Shown here: positions 24,492 to 34,200 of the stretch, one piece after another | How the letters are laid out: each line of letters starts with the position of its first letter | How positions within the stretch are numbered: the first letter of the stretch is position 1 | Source of the DNA: JBFWUM01 sp050247255 | Lineage (GTDB): Bacteria > Acidobacteriota > Vicinamibacteria > Vicinamibacterales > UBA2999 | DNA length: 39,920 nucleotides | Reading direction: 5' to 3' | Assembly: GCA_050247255.1 (NCBI GenBank) | Contig: JBFWUM010000040.1 | Location: 1-39,920, forward strand | Program-made: the position numbers and the translations under genes | The notes under the pieces: generated by a model | Database searches by the model: none | What the model saw: the letters and a program-made list of their open reading frames with translations, nothing else | Told to the model about the DNA's origin: nothing

Positions 24492-25745
24492 CTAGCTGCC
24501 GAAGTACGGGGGCAGATCCTTCTTCGTCTCGCGCAGAATCTCGAGCACGGCGGTCCGATCGGCCGGCGTCAGCCGCCCCAGCGCCTCGCTCGTCTCCTTG
24601 CCGGTGAGCACGGCGAACAGCCGCGTGTAGATCGCGTCCCTGGCCGTTGCCGGGAGCGCATCGAACATCGGGCTGTAGATCATGTAGCTGAGCGGGTACT
24701 TGAAGATCCGGCGCGTCAGGTCGAAATCGCGCAGCGACCGCCCCCTGCTGTCGCGCGGGCCGCGCGCCGCGAACTGCTCGGCAAATCCCGAGGTGCCACT
24801 CACCCTGCCCGGCAGCGGCATCTCGTCGCCGAACAGCATGTAGTCGACGACGTCGCGCGCCGCCGCTGCAATCCGCGGCGCATGCTGCGGCTCGCGCGCG
24901 GCGACCCGCGCTTCCCAGCCGGCGCGCGTCAGCAGGTTCGCCATCCGGGTCTGGTGGTCGAACACGAGCAGCGCGACGACATCGCTGTAGGGCGTCGGAT
25001 ACCCCTTGAGATCGAACTGCCCTTCCACCGAGGGAAGCACCGCGAGCGGGTTCCGGATCGTGGCCTTGGCGCGGTCCGCCGGCGTCACCGCCCGGTTGCC
25101 CATGTGCCGCGCCTGGCCGTGATCGCCGGTGACGAACCAGCCGCCCCACCGCTCGGCGAACGGGCTGCGGTGATCGGTGGTGAATCCGTTGGCGTAGTCG
25201 CGCGCGTTGGCCATCGGCGCCGTGCTCAGCACCGTGAGGCCGGGCACGCCAAGCGTGTCCCAGGTCAGGTGGCACTGCAGGCACTCGCGTGAACGGGCTG
25301 CCTGCGGCCGCGAGGCCGACTGATCGATGGCGTAGAACATCACGCCCTGGCGCGGGTCGTGCGCCGTGACTTCGAGCGTGCCGGCGCCCCGCACCCAGCC
25401 GACCGACACCGTGTCGTTGAAGTAGATCGCGCGCGGGTTCGTGTAGCTGATGTCGTCCCCTTGCAGGCTGCCCTGCGAGAAGACGAGCATCTGCGACTCG
25501 ACCGGGATGTCGAGCGCCTCGAGCAGCGACCGCAGGTAGCCGGACACCGGCTCCTGCCGCAGCGTCACCGAGCCGGCGGCCAGCTGCCGATTGAGCTGTG
25601 CGACCGGATCCTCGGGCCGCGTATCGAGGTAGGCGATGGCCGGGTGGGTGATCGACTGCTGAAAGGCGTCGGGTGGCTGGGCGACGGCGGTGATCGTGCC
25701 GAGGAACAGCAGCGCCGCGACGGGCAGCAGGGTCCGGAAGCTCAC
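24492..25745 (-). CDS. Exported protein with a single c-type haem site
   Basis: A 417-residue protein of unknown function. The GTG at 25745 gives a good signal peptide (SFRTLLPVAALLFLGTITAVAQ). One covalent haem site, CLQCH, is at about residues 155-159 in RSRECLQCHLTWDTLGVPG, so it should be matured in the periplasm. The remainder has conserved-looking tracts (NPRAIYFNDTVSVGWVRG, YANGFTTDHRSPFAERWGGWFVTGDHGQ, HMGNRA) but no fold that I recognise. A later histidine or methionine could be the sixth haem ligand. It lies 25 bp downstream of arfB on the same strand. It could be an electron-transfer or peroxidase-type protein. Confidence 0.8.
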   Translation of the reverse strand: MSFRTLLPVAALLFLGTITAVAQPPDAFQQSITHPAIAYLDTRPEDPVAQLNRQLAAGSVTLRQEPVSGYLRSLLEALDIPVESQMLVFSQGSLQGDDISYTNPRAIYFNDTVSVGWVRGAGTLEVTAHDPRQGVMFYAIDQSASRPQAARSRECLQCHLTWDTLGVPGLTVLSTAPMANARDYANGFTTDHRSPFAERWGGWFVTGDHGQARHMGNRAVTPADRAKATIRNPLAVLPSVEGQFDLKGYPTPYSDVVALLVFDHQTRMANLLTRAGWEARVAAREPQHAPRIAAAARDVVDYMLFGDEMPLPGRVSGTSGFAEQFAARGPRDSRGRSLRDFDLTRRIFKYPLSYMIYSPMFDALPATARDAIYTRLFAVLTGKETSEALGRLTPADRTAVLEILRETKKDLPPYFGS

Positions 25746-25770
25746 CAACTCAGTGTACGGCCACCGCCGC

Positions 25771-26187
25771 TCACTCGTCAGCACCGGAACGGCGGAGCAG
25801 CTTCACGGTGGATCGCCGCTTTTTCGACGCCAGCCGGGCTTCTTTGGCACCGGCCTTCGGCCGCGTTGGCCGGCGCCGCTTCGGCACGCGCGTCGCGGCG
25901 GCGATCAGCTCTGCGAGCCGCAGGCGCGCCGCCTCCCTGTTCTGCGCCTGGGTCCGGTGCGAACGGCTGTCGATCAGCAGCACGCCGTCGCCCGAGACTC
26001 GGCGCCCGGCGAGGGTCGTCAGGCGCGCCTTGACCGAATCCGGCAGCGTCGAGGCGCCGATGTCGAAGCGGAGCTCGACCGCCGTGGCCACCTTGTTGAC
26101 GTTCTGGCCGCCCGGGCCGGAGGCGCGCACGAAGCGCTCATCGAGGTGCGCTTCCGGGATCGAGAGGTCGTCGGTGATCTTCAGCAC
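25771..26187 (-). CDS. arfB: Alternative ribosome-rescue factor ArfB (YaeJ-type peptidyl-tRNA hydrolase)
   Basis: A 138-residue class-I release-factor-like protein lacking the codon-recognition domain. The GGQ hydrolysis motif is at residues 26-28 in RASGPGGQNVNKVATAVELRFD, and the C-terminal tail is strongly basic (RVPKRRRPTRPKAGAKEARLASKKRRSTVK in part), as needed to enter the empty mRNA channel. In ArfB this releases peptides from stalled, non-stop ribosomes. The length matches the family (about 140). It is first in a two-gene minus-strand unit with the haem protein and divergent from the MscS gene by 108 bp. Confidence 0.95.
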   Translation of the reverse strand: MLKITDDLSIPEAHLDERFVRASGPGGQNVNKVATAVELRFDIGASTLPDSVKARLTTLAGRRVSGDGVLLIDSRSHRTQAQNREAARLRLAELIAAATRVPKRRRPTRPKAGAKEARLASKKRRSTVKLLRRSGADE

Positions 26188-26295
26188 CGCCCCAAGCGTA
26201 TACCGTCAATCCCACCCGCAGATCTCCCCCCTTCACCGGATGCGGATCTCCTGTGCGTTGCCTACCATCGATCATCGAACCAAGGAGGGGCGTGA

Positions 26296-27321
26296 ATGGA
26301 ATGGGCAACGGCCGCTGCGCTGGCGGTCCTCGTACTGGTGGCGGAGCTCGTGCTGGCGGCAACCGTCCGGCGCCACGCGGGCCGCGATCACCTGCTGCTG
26401 CCGGTCGTGGCAAAGACGGGCCGCGTGCTGCTGCCGATCGTGGCGTTCGGCGCCTGGCTGCAGATGCTGTCCATTCCGCCGGAGTACCAGGCGCTCGTCC
26501 GCATCGCGCTCAGCCTGCTCCTGATCGGCGCCACGGCCTTTCTGCTCTATCGCGGTGTCGAGGCAGCGGAGGTGCTCGTCCTGCGGCGATACCGCCTCGA
26601 CGCGGCCGACAACCTCGAGGCGCGCTCCGTTTACACCCAGGTCCTCGTCCTCAAGCGCATCGCGACGACGGTCATCGCGATCTTCGCCCTCGCCTCGATG
26701 CTGATGGTCTTCGAGCCGGTGCGGCAGCTTGGCACCAGCATCCTCGCGACCGCCGGGATCGCCGGCATCATCATCGGCTTCGCCGCGCAGCGCAGCATCT
26801 CGACGGTCCTGGCCGGCCTGCAGATCGCCCTCACCCAGCCGATCCGGCTCGACGATGTGGTGATCGTGGAGAACGAGTGGGGCCGCATCGAAGACATCAC
26901 CCTGACCTACGTGACGGTGCGGGTCTGGGATCAGCGGCGGCTGATTGTGCCGATCAACTACTTCATCGAGCAGCCGTTCCAGAACTGGACGCGCTCATCG
27001 GCCGACCTGCTCGGGACGATTTTCCTGCACGTCGACTACCGAGCCCCGCTCGAGGCCATTCGAGCCGAGCTCGATCGGATCCTCGCGGCGTCCCCGCACT
27101 GGGACGGCAAGGTGAAGGTGCTGCAGGTGACCGAGGCCGGGCCACAGACCCTCGAGCTGCGCGCGCTCGCCAGCGCGGCCGACGCCTCGATTGCGTGGGA
27201 CCTGCGCTGCGAGGTGCGCGAGAAACTCATCACGTTCCTGCAGCGCGAGCACCCGGACAGCCTGCCGCACGTCCGCGCTGAGCTTCGCCCGACCTCGACT
27301 CCCGTTACCATCCCCACATGA
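26296..27321 (+). CDS. MscS-family mechanosensitive ion channel
   Basis: A membrane channel of 341 residues that opens under membrane tension to release solutes after osmotic downshock. Hydrophobic segments lie at about 5-24, 44-62, 70-90, 118-138 and the pore-lining helix at about 145-170. The family core follows: IGFAAQRSISTVLAGLQIALTQP, then the beta domain IRLDDVVIVENEWGRIEDITL and VWDQRRLIVPINYFIEQPFQNWTR. A cytoplasmic alpha/beta domain follows. AAGGAGG 7 nt upstream decides the ATG. The stop overlaps the solute-binding protein start (ATGA), so the channel is translationally coupled to the ABC importer. Confidence 0.95.
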   Translation: MEWATAAALAVLVLVAELVLAATVRRHAGRDHLLLPVVAKTGRVLLPIVAFGAWLQMLSIPPEYQALVRIALSLLLIGATAFLLYRGVEAAEVLVLRRYRLDAADNLEARSVYTQVLVLKRIATTVIAIFALASMLMVFEPVRQLGTSILATAGIAGIIIGFAAQRSISTVLAGLQIALTQPIRLDDVVIVENEWGRIEDITLTYVTVRVWDQRRLIVPINYFIEQPFQNWTRSSADLLGTIFLHVDYRAPLEAIRAELDRILAASPHWDGKVKVLQVTEAGPQTLELRALASAADASIAWDLRCEVREKLITFLQREHPDSLPHVRAELRPTSTPVTIPT

Positions 27322-28556
27322 GGCGACTTGCCGTGCCGCTCCTGCTGCTGCTTGCCGGCTGCGGGGGCGGAGATGGCCAGCAGGTACTGACGTTTTCGGG
27401 CAGCGCCGTCGGCGCCGAGGCCACGGTAGTGCGCCGGCAGTTGGAGCGCTTCGGCGCGGAGCATGGGGTCCGCACCGAGGTGCGGGTCACGCCCGATGCC
27501 GCCGACCAGCGTCACCAGCTGTACGTGCAGTGGCTGAACGGGCACGCCGACGAACCCGACGTCCTGCAGCTCGACATCGTCTGGACGGCAGAGTTCGCCG
27601 CCGCCGGTTGGATTCTTCCCCTCGATCGCTTCGGGCCGGCCGTGGACGAGTTCTTTCCCGCCGCCATCGCCGCCAACCGGTGGCGCGGTTCGATCTACGC
27701 CCTGCCATGGTTTGTCGACGTCGGCCTCCTGTACTGGCGGACGGACCTGGCAGACGCGCCTCCCCGCACGCTCGGTGCGCTGGCGGCGGCCGCTGCCACC
27801 GCCGTGGGCGAGGACGGCATGCCCTATGGCCTGTTGTGGCAGGGCGCGCGCTACGAAGGGCTCGTCACCGTCTTCGTCGAGCACCTCGGCGCGTTCGGCG
27901 GACGGATCCTCAACGCGGACGGCCGGGTGACGGTGGACAGCCCGGAGGCGGTGCGGGCGCTCACCTTCATGCGTGACGCCGTGCGCAGCGGCATGGTGCC
28001 GCAGGCGGCGCTGACCTGGCAGGAGGAGCATGCGCGGCTCGCGTTCCAGAACGGCGACGCGGCGTTCATGCGGAACTGGCCGTATGCCTATGCGCTGCTG
28101 GAGAACGCGGCGCAATCGGAGGTCGCCGGTCGCGTGGGCATCGCCACGTTTCCGGCTGCCGACGGCGGGCATCCGACGGCCGCGCTTGGCGGCGCGCAGC
28201 TGGCAATCAACGCGCGAACGGACGATCCGGATCTGGCGTGGCGCCTGGTCGAGTTCCTGACCGCGCCGGAGCAGATGCTGGAGCGGGCCCGCGAAGCCTC
28301 GCAGCTGCCAGCGCGTCCCGCGCTCTATGACACCCCGGAGCTGGCGGATGCGTTGGCGCTCCCCGTCGGTGCGCTGCGTGATGCCGTCGCCGCTGCCGAG
28401 CCGCGCCCGGTCACGCCGCTCTACAGCGAGCTGTCCGAGCTGCTCCAGGTGCGCCTGCACCGCGCGTTGACCGGACAGCAGGAGCCGGCGGACGCGCTGC
28501 GCGATGCCGCCGCAGAGATGCGCGCGCTCCTGGCGCGGGCGGGGCTGCCGCAGTGA
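27318..28556 (+). CDS. Sugar ABC importer, solute-binding lipoprotein
   Basis: A family-1 extracellular substrate-binding protein of 412 residues with a lipobox (RRLAVPLLLLLAGC). Typical features are VRVTPDAADQRHQLYVQWL, DEPDVLQLDIVWTAEFAAAGWILPL near residues 75-100 and IYALPWFVDVGLLYWRTDL. These patterns are common in trehalose/maltose-type binders (ThuE/LpqY group). It would capture sugar at the outer face of the inner membrane for the two permeases that follow. It overlaps its neighbours by 4 bp on both sides. Trehalose or another alpha-glucoside is the best guess, from subfamily resemblance only. Confidence 0.92.
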   Translation: MRRLAVPLLLLLAGCGGGDGQQVLTFSGSAVGAEATVVRRQLERFGAEHGVRTEVRVTPDAADQRHQLYVQWLNGHADEPDVLQLDIVWTAEFAAAGWILPLDRFGPAVDEFFPAAIAANRWRGSIYALPWFVDVGLLYWRTDLADAPPRTLGALAAAAATAVGEDGMPYGLLWQGARYEGLVTVFVEHLGAFGGRILNADGRVTVDSPEAVRALTFMRDAVRSGMVPQAALTWQEEHARLAFQNGDAAFMRNWPYAYALLENAAQSEVAGRVGIATFPAADGGHPTAALGGAQLAINARTDDPDLAWRLVEFLTAPEQMLERAREASQLPARPALYDTPELADALALPVGALRDAVAAAEPRPVTPLYSELSELLQVRLHRALTGQQEPADALRDAAAEMRALLARAGLPQ

Positions 28557-29395
28557 AGCAATCGGATACGGCACTCGCCTGGCTGCTGGCATCGCCGGCG
28601 GCAGCGGTGATCCTGCTCGTGTCGCTCGTCCCCGTTGCCGCCACGGTCTGGGAGTCGCTTCACGCCAACGATCTCCGGCTGCCATGGCTCGGGCGCCCGT
28701 TTGTCGGCGCGGGCAACTTCCTGGAGGCGGCGGCCGATCCCCGGTTTCGCGATGCCGTCGTCCACACCATCGGCTTCGCCATCGTCAGCGTGCCGTTGGA
28801 GCTGCTGTTCGGGCTCGCGCTCGCGCTGGTGATGCACGCCGCCCTGCGCGCCCGCGGCATCGTCCGCGTCGCCGCGCTGCTGCCGTGGGCAATCCCCACG
28901 GTTGTCGTCGCGCTCATCTGGCGCTTCATGTTCGAAGCCGCGGCCGGCAGCTGGCTGGTGGATCCGATCCGGGCGTGGGTGCCGGTGATCCTCGCCGACG
29001 TGTGGAAGACAACTCCGTTCGTGGCCATCCTGCTGCTCGCCGGGCTGCAGACGATCGACCCGGCCGTTGACGAAGCCGCGCGGCTGGACGGTGCCGGCCC
29101 TTTCACGCACCTCGCGACGATTACACTGCCGCTGCTCGCGCCTGCGCTGCTGGTGGCCGGTGTGTTCCGGGTGCTCGACGCGCTGCGGGTCTTCGACCTT
29201 GTCTATGTGCTGACGAGCGGCGGGCCAGGGACGGCCACCGAGCCGCTGTCGCTCTACGCCTTCACCGCGCTGACGCAGCGGCTGCGGTTCGGATACGGAT
29301 CGGCGCTCTCGGTCACCGTGTTCCTGCTGGCGTTCTCGTGCGCGCTGCTCGCCGTCCGTATGCTGATGCGCCAGGGTGACGAGGCCACGTCATGA
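28553..29395 (+). CDS. Sugar ABC importer, permease (MalF-type)
   Basis: An inner-membrane permease of 280 residues with six or so transmembrane helices starting at ALAWLLASPAAAVILLVSLVPVAATVW. The EAA loop that contacts the ATPase is DEAARLDGAGPFTHLATITLPLLAP (about residues 180-205). The order SBP-MalF-type-MalG-type-ATPase is the standard carbohydrate uptake layout. It overlaps both neighbours by 4 bp, so stoichiometric co-translation is expected. Confidence 0.95.
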   Translation: MKQSDTALAWLLASPAAAVILLVSLVPVAATVWESLHANDLRLPWLGRPFVGAGNFLEAAADPRFRDAVVHTIGFAIVSVPLELLFGLALALVMHAALRARGIVRVAALLPWAIPTVVVALIWRFMFEAAAGSWLVDPIRAWVPVILADVWKTTPFVAILLLAGLQTIDPAVDEAARLDGAGPFTHLATITLPLLAPALLVAGVFRVLDALRVFDLVYVLTSGGPGTATEPLSLYAFTALTQRLRFGYGSALSVTVFLLAFSCALLAVRMLMRQGDEATS

Positions 29396-30228
29396 GTGGT
29401 CGTAGGGCACCCCTTTACCGTAGGGCACCCCTTTACGGGGTGCCGGCCGCCATCCTCATCGCCGCGTTGCTGGCACCGATCGTGTGGATGGTCGCCGCCT
29501 CCTTCACGCCCGAGGCACGAATCTTTGACTCGTTCCTGGCGTCGGTCTCCTTCGATGCCGCGCACTATCGCGCCCTCTTCGAGACGCGCGACTTCCTGGT
29601 CCCGATCCGGAACTCGCTCATCGTTGCCGGCACGACAACCGGCATCGCGATCCCGATCGCCGTGCTCTGCGCGTTTGCCCTGACGCACCTGCGCATGCCC
29701 GGTGGGCGCGTCCTGCTGGCGACCATTCTTGCCGTGTCGATGTTCCCGCAGATCTCCGTCGTGCCGCCCCTCTACCTGGCGCTGCGCGCCCTTGGCCTGC
29801 TCAACACCTATCCAGGACTCGTGCTTCCCTACCTGACGTTCAGCACCCCACTCGCTGTGTGGATGCTGACTGCGTTCTTCCGCCAGCTGCCGCGGGAGAT
29901 TGAGGATGCGGCTCGCCTCGATGGAGCATCGCGGTTGCAGGCGCTTTGGGATGTGCTGCTGCCGATCGCGGCGCCGGGGATCGCCAGCACGGCGATCCTC
30001 GTGTTTCTCTACAGCTGGAACGAGTTCCTGTTTGCCTTCTCGTTCACGCTCGGGCCGGAGCGGTATACCGTGCCAGTAGCGATAACGCTGTTCCGCGGCC
30101 GCTACCAGGTTCCCTGGGGTGAGATCATGGCGGCTGCTGTGGTGGCGACCATCCCCGTTGCCCTCATCGTCCTCGCCTTCCAGCGCCGGATTGTGTCCGG
30201 CCTCACCGCCGGGGCCATCAGAGGCTGA
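29392..30228 (+). CDS. Sugar ABC importer, permease (MalG-type)
   Basis: The second permease, 278 residues, with about six transmembrane helices and the EAA loop EDAARLDGASRLQALWDVLLP (about 170-190). The start is odd: codons 4-15 are an exact 18-bp tandem duplication encoding RRAPLY twice, continuing into a hairpin, before the first membrane helix. The cytoplasmic N-terminus is therefore repeat-derived and probably tolerated rather than functional. It is coupled upstream by 4 bp and downstream by 1 bp to the ATPase gene. Confidence 0.95.
   Translation: MSGRRAPLYRRAPLYGVPAAILIAALLAPIVWMVAASFTPEARIFDSFLASVSFDAAHYRALFETRDFLVPIRNSLIVAGTTTGIAIPIAVLCAFALTHLRMPGGRVLLATILAVSMFPQISVVPPLYLALRALGLLNTYPGLVLPYLTFSTPLAVWMLTAFFRQLPREIEDAARLDGASRLQALWDVLLPIAAPGIASTAILVFLYSWNEFLFAFSFTLGPERYTVPVAITLFRGRYQVPWGEIMAAAVVATIPVALIVLAFQRRIVSGLTAGAIRG
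29401..29444. repeat. 18-bp tandem duplication with hairpin inside the MalG-type gene
   Basis: CGTAGGGCACCCCTTTAC occurs twice in a row (29401-29418, 29419-29436) and is followed by GGGGTGCC (29437-29444), which pairs with GGCACCCC of the second copy (29424-29431) across a TTTAC loop. A related hairpin occurs at 35375-35395. Confidence 0.92.
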
Positions 30229-31208
30229 TGGCCGCCATCCGCCTCGAAGGGCTGACGCGTCGTTTCCCGAATGGCCACGTCGCCGCGCGCGGCGTGAGCC
30301 TGTCGATTGCCGACGCCGAGTTCGTCGTGCTGGTCGGCCCGTCCGGCTGCGGCAAGAGCACGCTGCTGCGGCTGATTGCAGGACTGGAGACCGCCGACGA
30401 GGGGCGCATCCTCATCGAGGATGCGGATGTCACGCAGGTGCCGCCACAGTCGCGCGACGTCGCCATGGTGTTTCAGAGCTACGCGCTGTACCCGCACATG
30501 ACCGTCCGCGACAACCTCGCGTATCCGCTGAAGGTGCGGGGACAGGATCGCGCCGCCATCGACGTGAGGGTCCGCGACGTCGCCGGCGCATTGGGGCTCG
30601 AGGATCTGCTCGACCGGCGTCCGGCGCAGCTCTCTGGCGGCCAGCGTCAGCGGGTCGCGCTCGGGCGCACCATGGTCCGGACGCCGAAGGCGTTCCTGCT
30701 CGACGAGCCGCTGTCGAATCTCGACCCGGCGCTCCGCGCGCAGGCTCGCGCGGAGCTTCGCAGGCTGCACCGCCGCCTTGGCGCGACCATCGTCCACGTG
30801 ACGCACGATCAGGAAGAGGCGATGACACTGGGCGATCGCATCGTCGTCATGCGCGATGGGGCCGTCGAACAGGTGGGGACGCCGGAGGAGGTGTATGCGT
30901 GGCCGGCCAACACGTTCGTCGCACAGTTCATTGGGGCGCCGCCGATGAACCTGCTGCCGATCAATGGGCTGGTCGGCATCCGGCCACATGACGTGGTGAT
31001 TGGGCCAACCGGTGATCGCGAGGCCACCGTGGAGATGGTCGAACGGCGCGGCGCCGACGCCGTCGTCCATCTCCGCCTGGTCGAGCCGGCGGCTGAAGTC
31101 ATGGCCATCGTCGCCGGCGAACCGCCAAGGGAGGGCGATCAGGTGTTCCTGACCTTCCCTCCCGACCGCCTCCACCAATTCGACGCGCGGGGTGTCCTAA
31201 AGAAATGA
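30228..31208 (+). CDS. Sugar ABC importer, ATPase (MalK/UgpC/SugC-type)
   Basis: An ATP-binding subunit of 326 residues. The Walker A motif GPSGCGKS is at about 37-44, the Q-loop at Gln83 in VFQSYALYPH, the signature LSGGQRQRVALGR at about 135-147, Walker B AFLLDEPLSNLD at about 155-166, and the switch His in VTHDQEEAM. A C-terminal TOBE-like region (RPHDVVIGPTGD to the end) is shorter than in E. coli MalK (371 residues). Ending QFIGAPPMNLLP is typical of carbohydrate uptake ATPases. Its ATG shares one base with the upstream stop. It is last in the operon and convergent with the glucan synthase gene, 26 bp apart. Confidence 0.95.
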   Translation: MAAIRLEGLTRRFPNGHVAARGVSLSIADAEFVVLVGPSGCGKSTLLRLIAGLETADEGRILIEDADVTQVPPQSRDVAMVFQSYALYPHMTVRDNLAYPLKVRGQDRAAIDVRVRDVAGALGLEDLLDRRPAQLSGGQRQRVALGRTMVRTPKAFLLDEPLSNLDPALRAQARAELRRLHRRLGATIVHVTHDQEEAMTLGDRIVVMRDGAVEQVGTPEEVYAWPANTFVAQFIGAPPMNLLPINGLVGIRPHDVVIGPTGDREATVEMVERRGADAVVHLRLVEPAAEVMAIVAGEPPREGDQVFLTFPPDRLHQFDARGVLKK

Positions 31209-31234
31209 CTCCCGACCCCCTTACAAAAGCGTAA

Positions 31235-34200
31235 TCAGGCGGCGGACTCCTCGGGCCACAGGACGCGCGGCAGTTCGATCTTGTCGGGCACGATGGTCAG
31301 CGGGACGCGTTCTTCCAGCATCCGCTCGGTTGCCCTCACGTGCGGCTCGGCGTGGAAGGCACGCTGGAGCCGGTGGCCGAAGAGCACTTCCGAGATCGCC
31401 AGCAGGCTCATCCCCTGGTGGTGCGCCATCCACGAGCGCACGACCTCCGCGGATCCGCGCGAGTAGTCGATCGCCTCGTAGAGGCCGAACGTGCCGCCGA
31501 ACCCGAGCGACTGCATGTGGCGCAGGTTCGCCATGGCGGCGCCGCTGTCGACGAGCAGGGCCAGGTACGCCGAGTACGGCGACACGACGACGAGGCCGGA
31601 ATCGAGCGACTTGAGCGACAGCGACGCGAGGCCGCACGGCCCGTAGCCGTAGTCGTCGGCGTCCGGGACGACGAACGCGGATTCCGAGAAGCCCCACGGA
31701 ATGCCACGCCCCTTGGCAAAGCGCCGCTGCACGGCAATTGCGGCCTTCATGCTGTCGTGCATGATGGTGCGCGGCCGGTGCCGGAACCAGATCGCCGGCA
31801 TCAGGTACTCGAACAGGGTCCCGGTCCACGACACGAGCACGCGCTGATCCGCGACCGCGGCATGCGTGCGCCCGAGGTGCAGCCAGCTTTCCTGCGGGAT
31901 GTCTCCCTTGGCAATCGCCACGAAGCTGGCAATGCGCGACTCCGAGGCGAGCAGGTCGTAGGTGGAACGCTCGAGCTGGTGAGTCGCCACACTGAAGCCG
32001 ACCGAGAGGACCTTGCGGCGCGCATCGTAGAGGAAGCCGAAGTCCATGTCGGCGACCAGCCGGTGCGACGTGTCGGCAATGTCCTGCAGCAGCGGCGCGA
32101 GCGCGGCTACCCGGTCAACGGGCACGGCGACCGCGCGGCGGGCGTGGCGCAGCCGTGCGAGCAGCCGGTTTGCCCAGTCGCGCGCATCCCCGTCGGCGCC
32201 TGCAGCATAACGACCAACCAGCGCTTCGAGTTCCGGCAGCGTCTGGCGCCACTGCGCGCCGGACTTGACCACGCGCTCGCACAGCGCCCGCGCCGCCGGA
32301 TCCGGCTGTTCGGCGAGCACGCGCGCGACGTCGCCGATGCCATCCCACAGCAGGTCGTCGGCCGGAGGCTGCGCGGCGAACTCAACGGCTGCCTGCTTCA
32401 GCGCCCAGAGCGAGGCGGCCAGGTTGCCGCTGTCGACCGTCGACACGAACCGCGGCTCGAGCGCCGCCAGCGTATGACCGTCGTACCAGTTCAACAGGTG
32501 GCCGCGATACCGGGGCAGCCGCTCCACCGTCTCCAGCGTCCACCGCGTGAGGAGCACGAACTCCTCGACGGTGAGGTAGCCGAACTGCACGGCGGCGATG
32601 CGCGCGTTGAGCAGCATGGCCAGGTTCGTCGGCGACAGCCGCTCGGCCACCTGCCCGTCTTCGCGCAGCAGATCGGGAATCAGCCAATGGTTGTCCCGCG
32701 TGCTGCGCGTCGCGAAGAACGTCCAGGTGCGCAGCGCCTGCATGCGCAGGAAGCGAGTGTCTTCGTCGGTCAGGAGCCCGGCCGCCTGGCGCGGCGGCCG
32801 GTTGAGCCAGCGCGCCACGCCACGCGCGGCCATCCAGGCGACGAGCAACGGGGACGCCGCCGGCAGCGCCTCCGGCCGGACCACCCCGAGCAGCACGGCA
32901 AACGCCGCTGCGCCGATCGGCGACCATTCGAGGTACACGTCGGTCGCCCCGCGGCTCTTCATCGACGCCTCGGCCGCCGTCTCCCATTCGAGCAGCCGCT
33001 GGCGCGTCACGAACATGCGGACGAGCGCCCGCCCGATCGCGTCGAGCGACAGCAGCGCATCGTGGACCAGGTAGACGAGGTGCAGCGCGACGACGACGTG
33101 CGAACGCAGGAACCCGGTGATCGTCGCCCTCGCCCACGGCACGAAGGCGGCCGTCCACCAGGGCGCGTGCAGGATCGACAGCAGCAGCCGCGCGTAGGTC
33201 GGCGCCAGCAGCAGCGCCACCGCAGCGACTGTCCAGGCACCGGGCGACGGCAGCGCCACCCACGCCACGACGAGCAGCGCCAGCGTCGAGAGCTCGACGA
33301 GCGTCCGCCTCAGGTTGTCGAAGATCTTCCAGCGCGCGATGGCGCCCAGCGGGTTCGCCACCCGTCGATGCTGGTAGTCGGGCACCTCGTCGAGCAGCCA
33401 CCGCAGGATCTGCCAGTCGCCGCGCATCCACCGGTGCCGCCGGCGGCAGTAGGCGCTGAAGTGCGACGGGTAGTCGTCCACCAGTTCCACGTCGGACACC
33501 AGGCCCGCGCGCGCGAACAGCCCTTCGATCAGGTCGTGGCTGAGCAGCGTGTTCGCCGGGAAACGGCGCTCCAGTGAGTCGCGGAAGACGTCGACCTCGT
33601 AGATCCCCTTGCCGGTGAAGATCCCTTCGGCAAAGAGGTCCTGGTACACGTCGGACACGGCGCGCGTGTAGATGTCGAAGCCGGTATCGCCGGAATAGAG
33701 GTTGGCGAGCCAGCTCCGCACCGCCGACCGCGTGCTCACGCTGATGCGCGGCTGCAGGATGCCGTACCCTTCGACCACCGTCATCGTCGCCGGATCGACG
33801 ACGGCGCGGTTGAGCGGATGCGCCATCGTCCCGACCAGCCGGCGCGCCGCGTCGCGCGGCAACTCGGTGTCGGAGTCGAGCACGATGACGTAGCGCACGT
33901 GATGCAGCGCCGCGACGTTACCCACCTTCACCGGGAAGCGATCCCGCACACCGCGCAGCAGCTGGTTCAGGTCGAACAGCTTCCCGCGCTTGCGCTCCCA
34001 CCCGATCCACCGGCGTTCCGATGGATTGAAGGCGCGGAAGCGGTGCAGCAGGTAGAACGGCGTGTGGCCGTCGGTGCCGTAGCGCTGGTTCAGTTCGGCC
34101 ACCAGCTCCTGGCACAGCCGCAGCCCCTGGTCGTCCTCGCGCGGCCGCACGTGCGAGTCGCGCGAGTTGGTGACCAGCGTGAACATGATGTTCCGGTCGC

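Noticed and set aside
31205..31240. Hairpin TTAC/GTAA between the ATPase and glucan synthase genes as another repeat element
   Set aside because: Four-base arms with a 6-nt loop are within chance, and there is no 7-nt phase.
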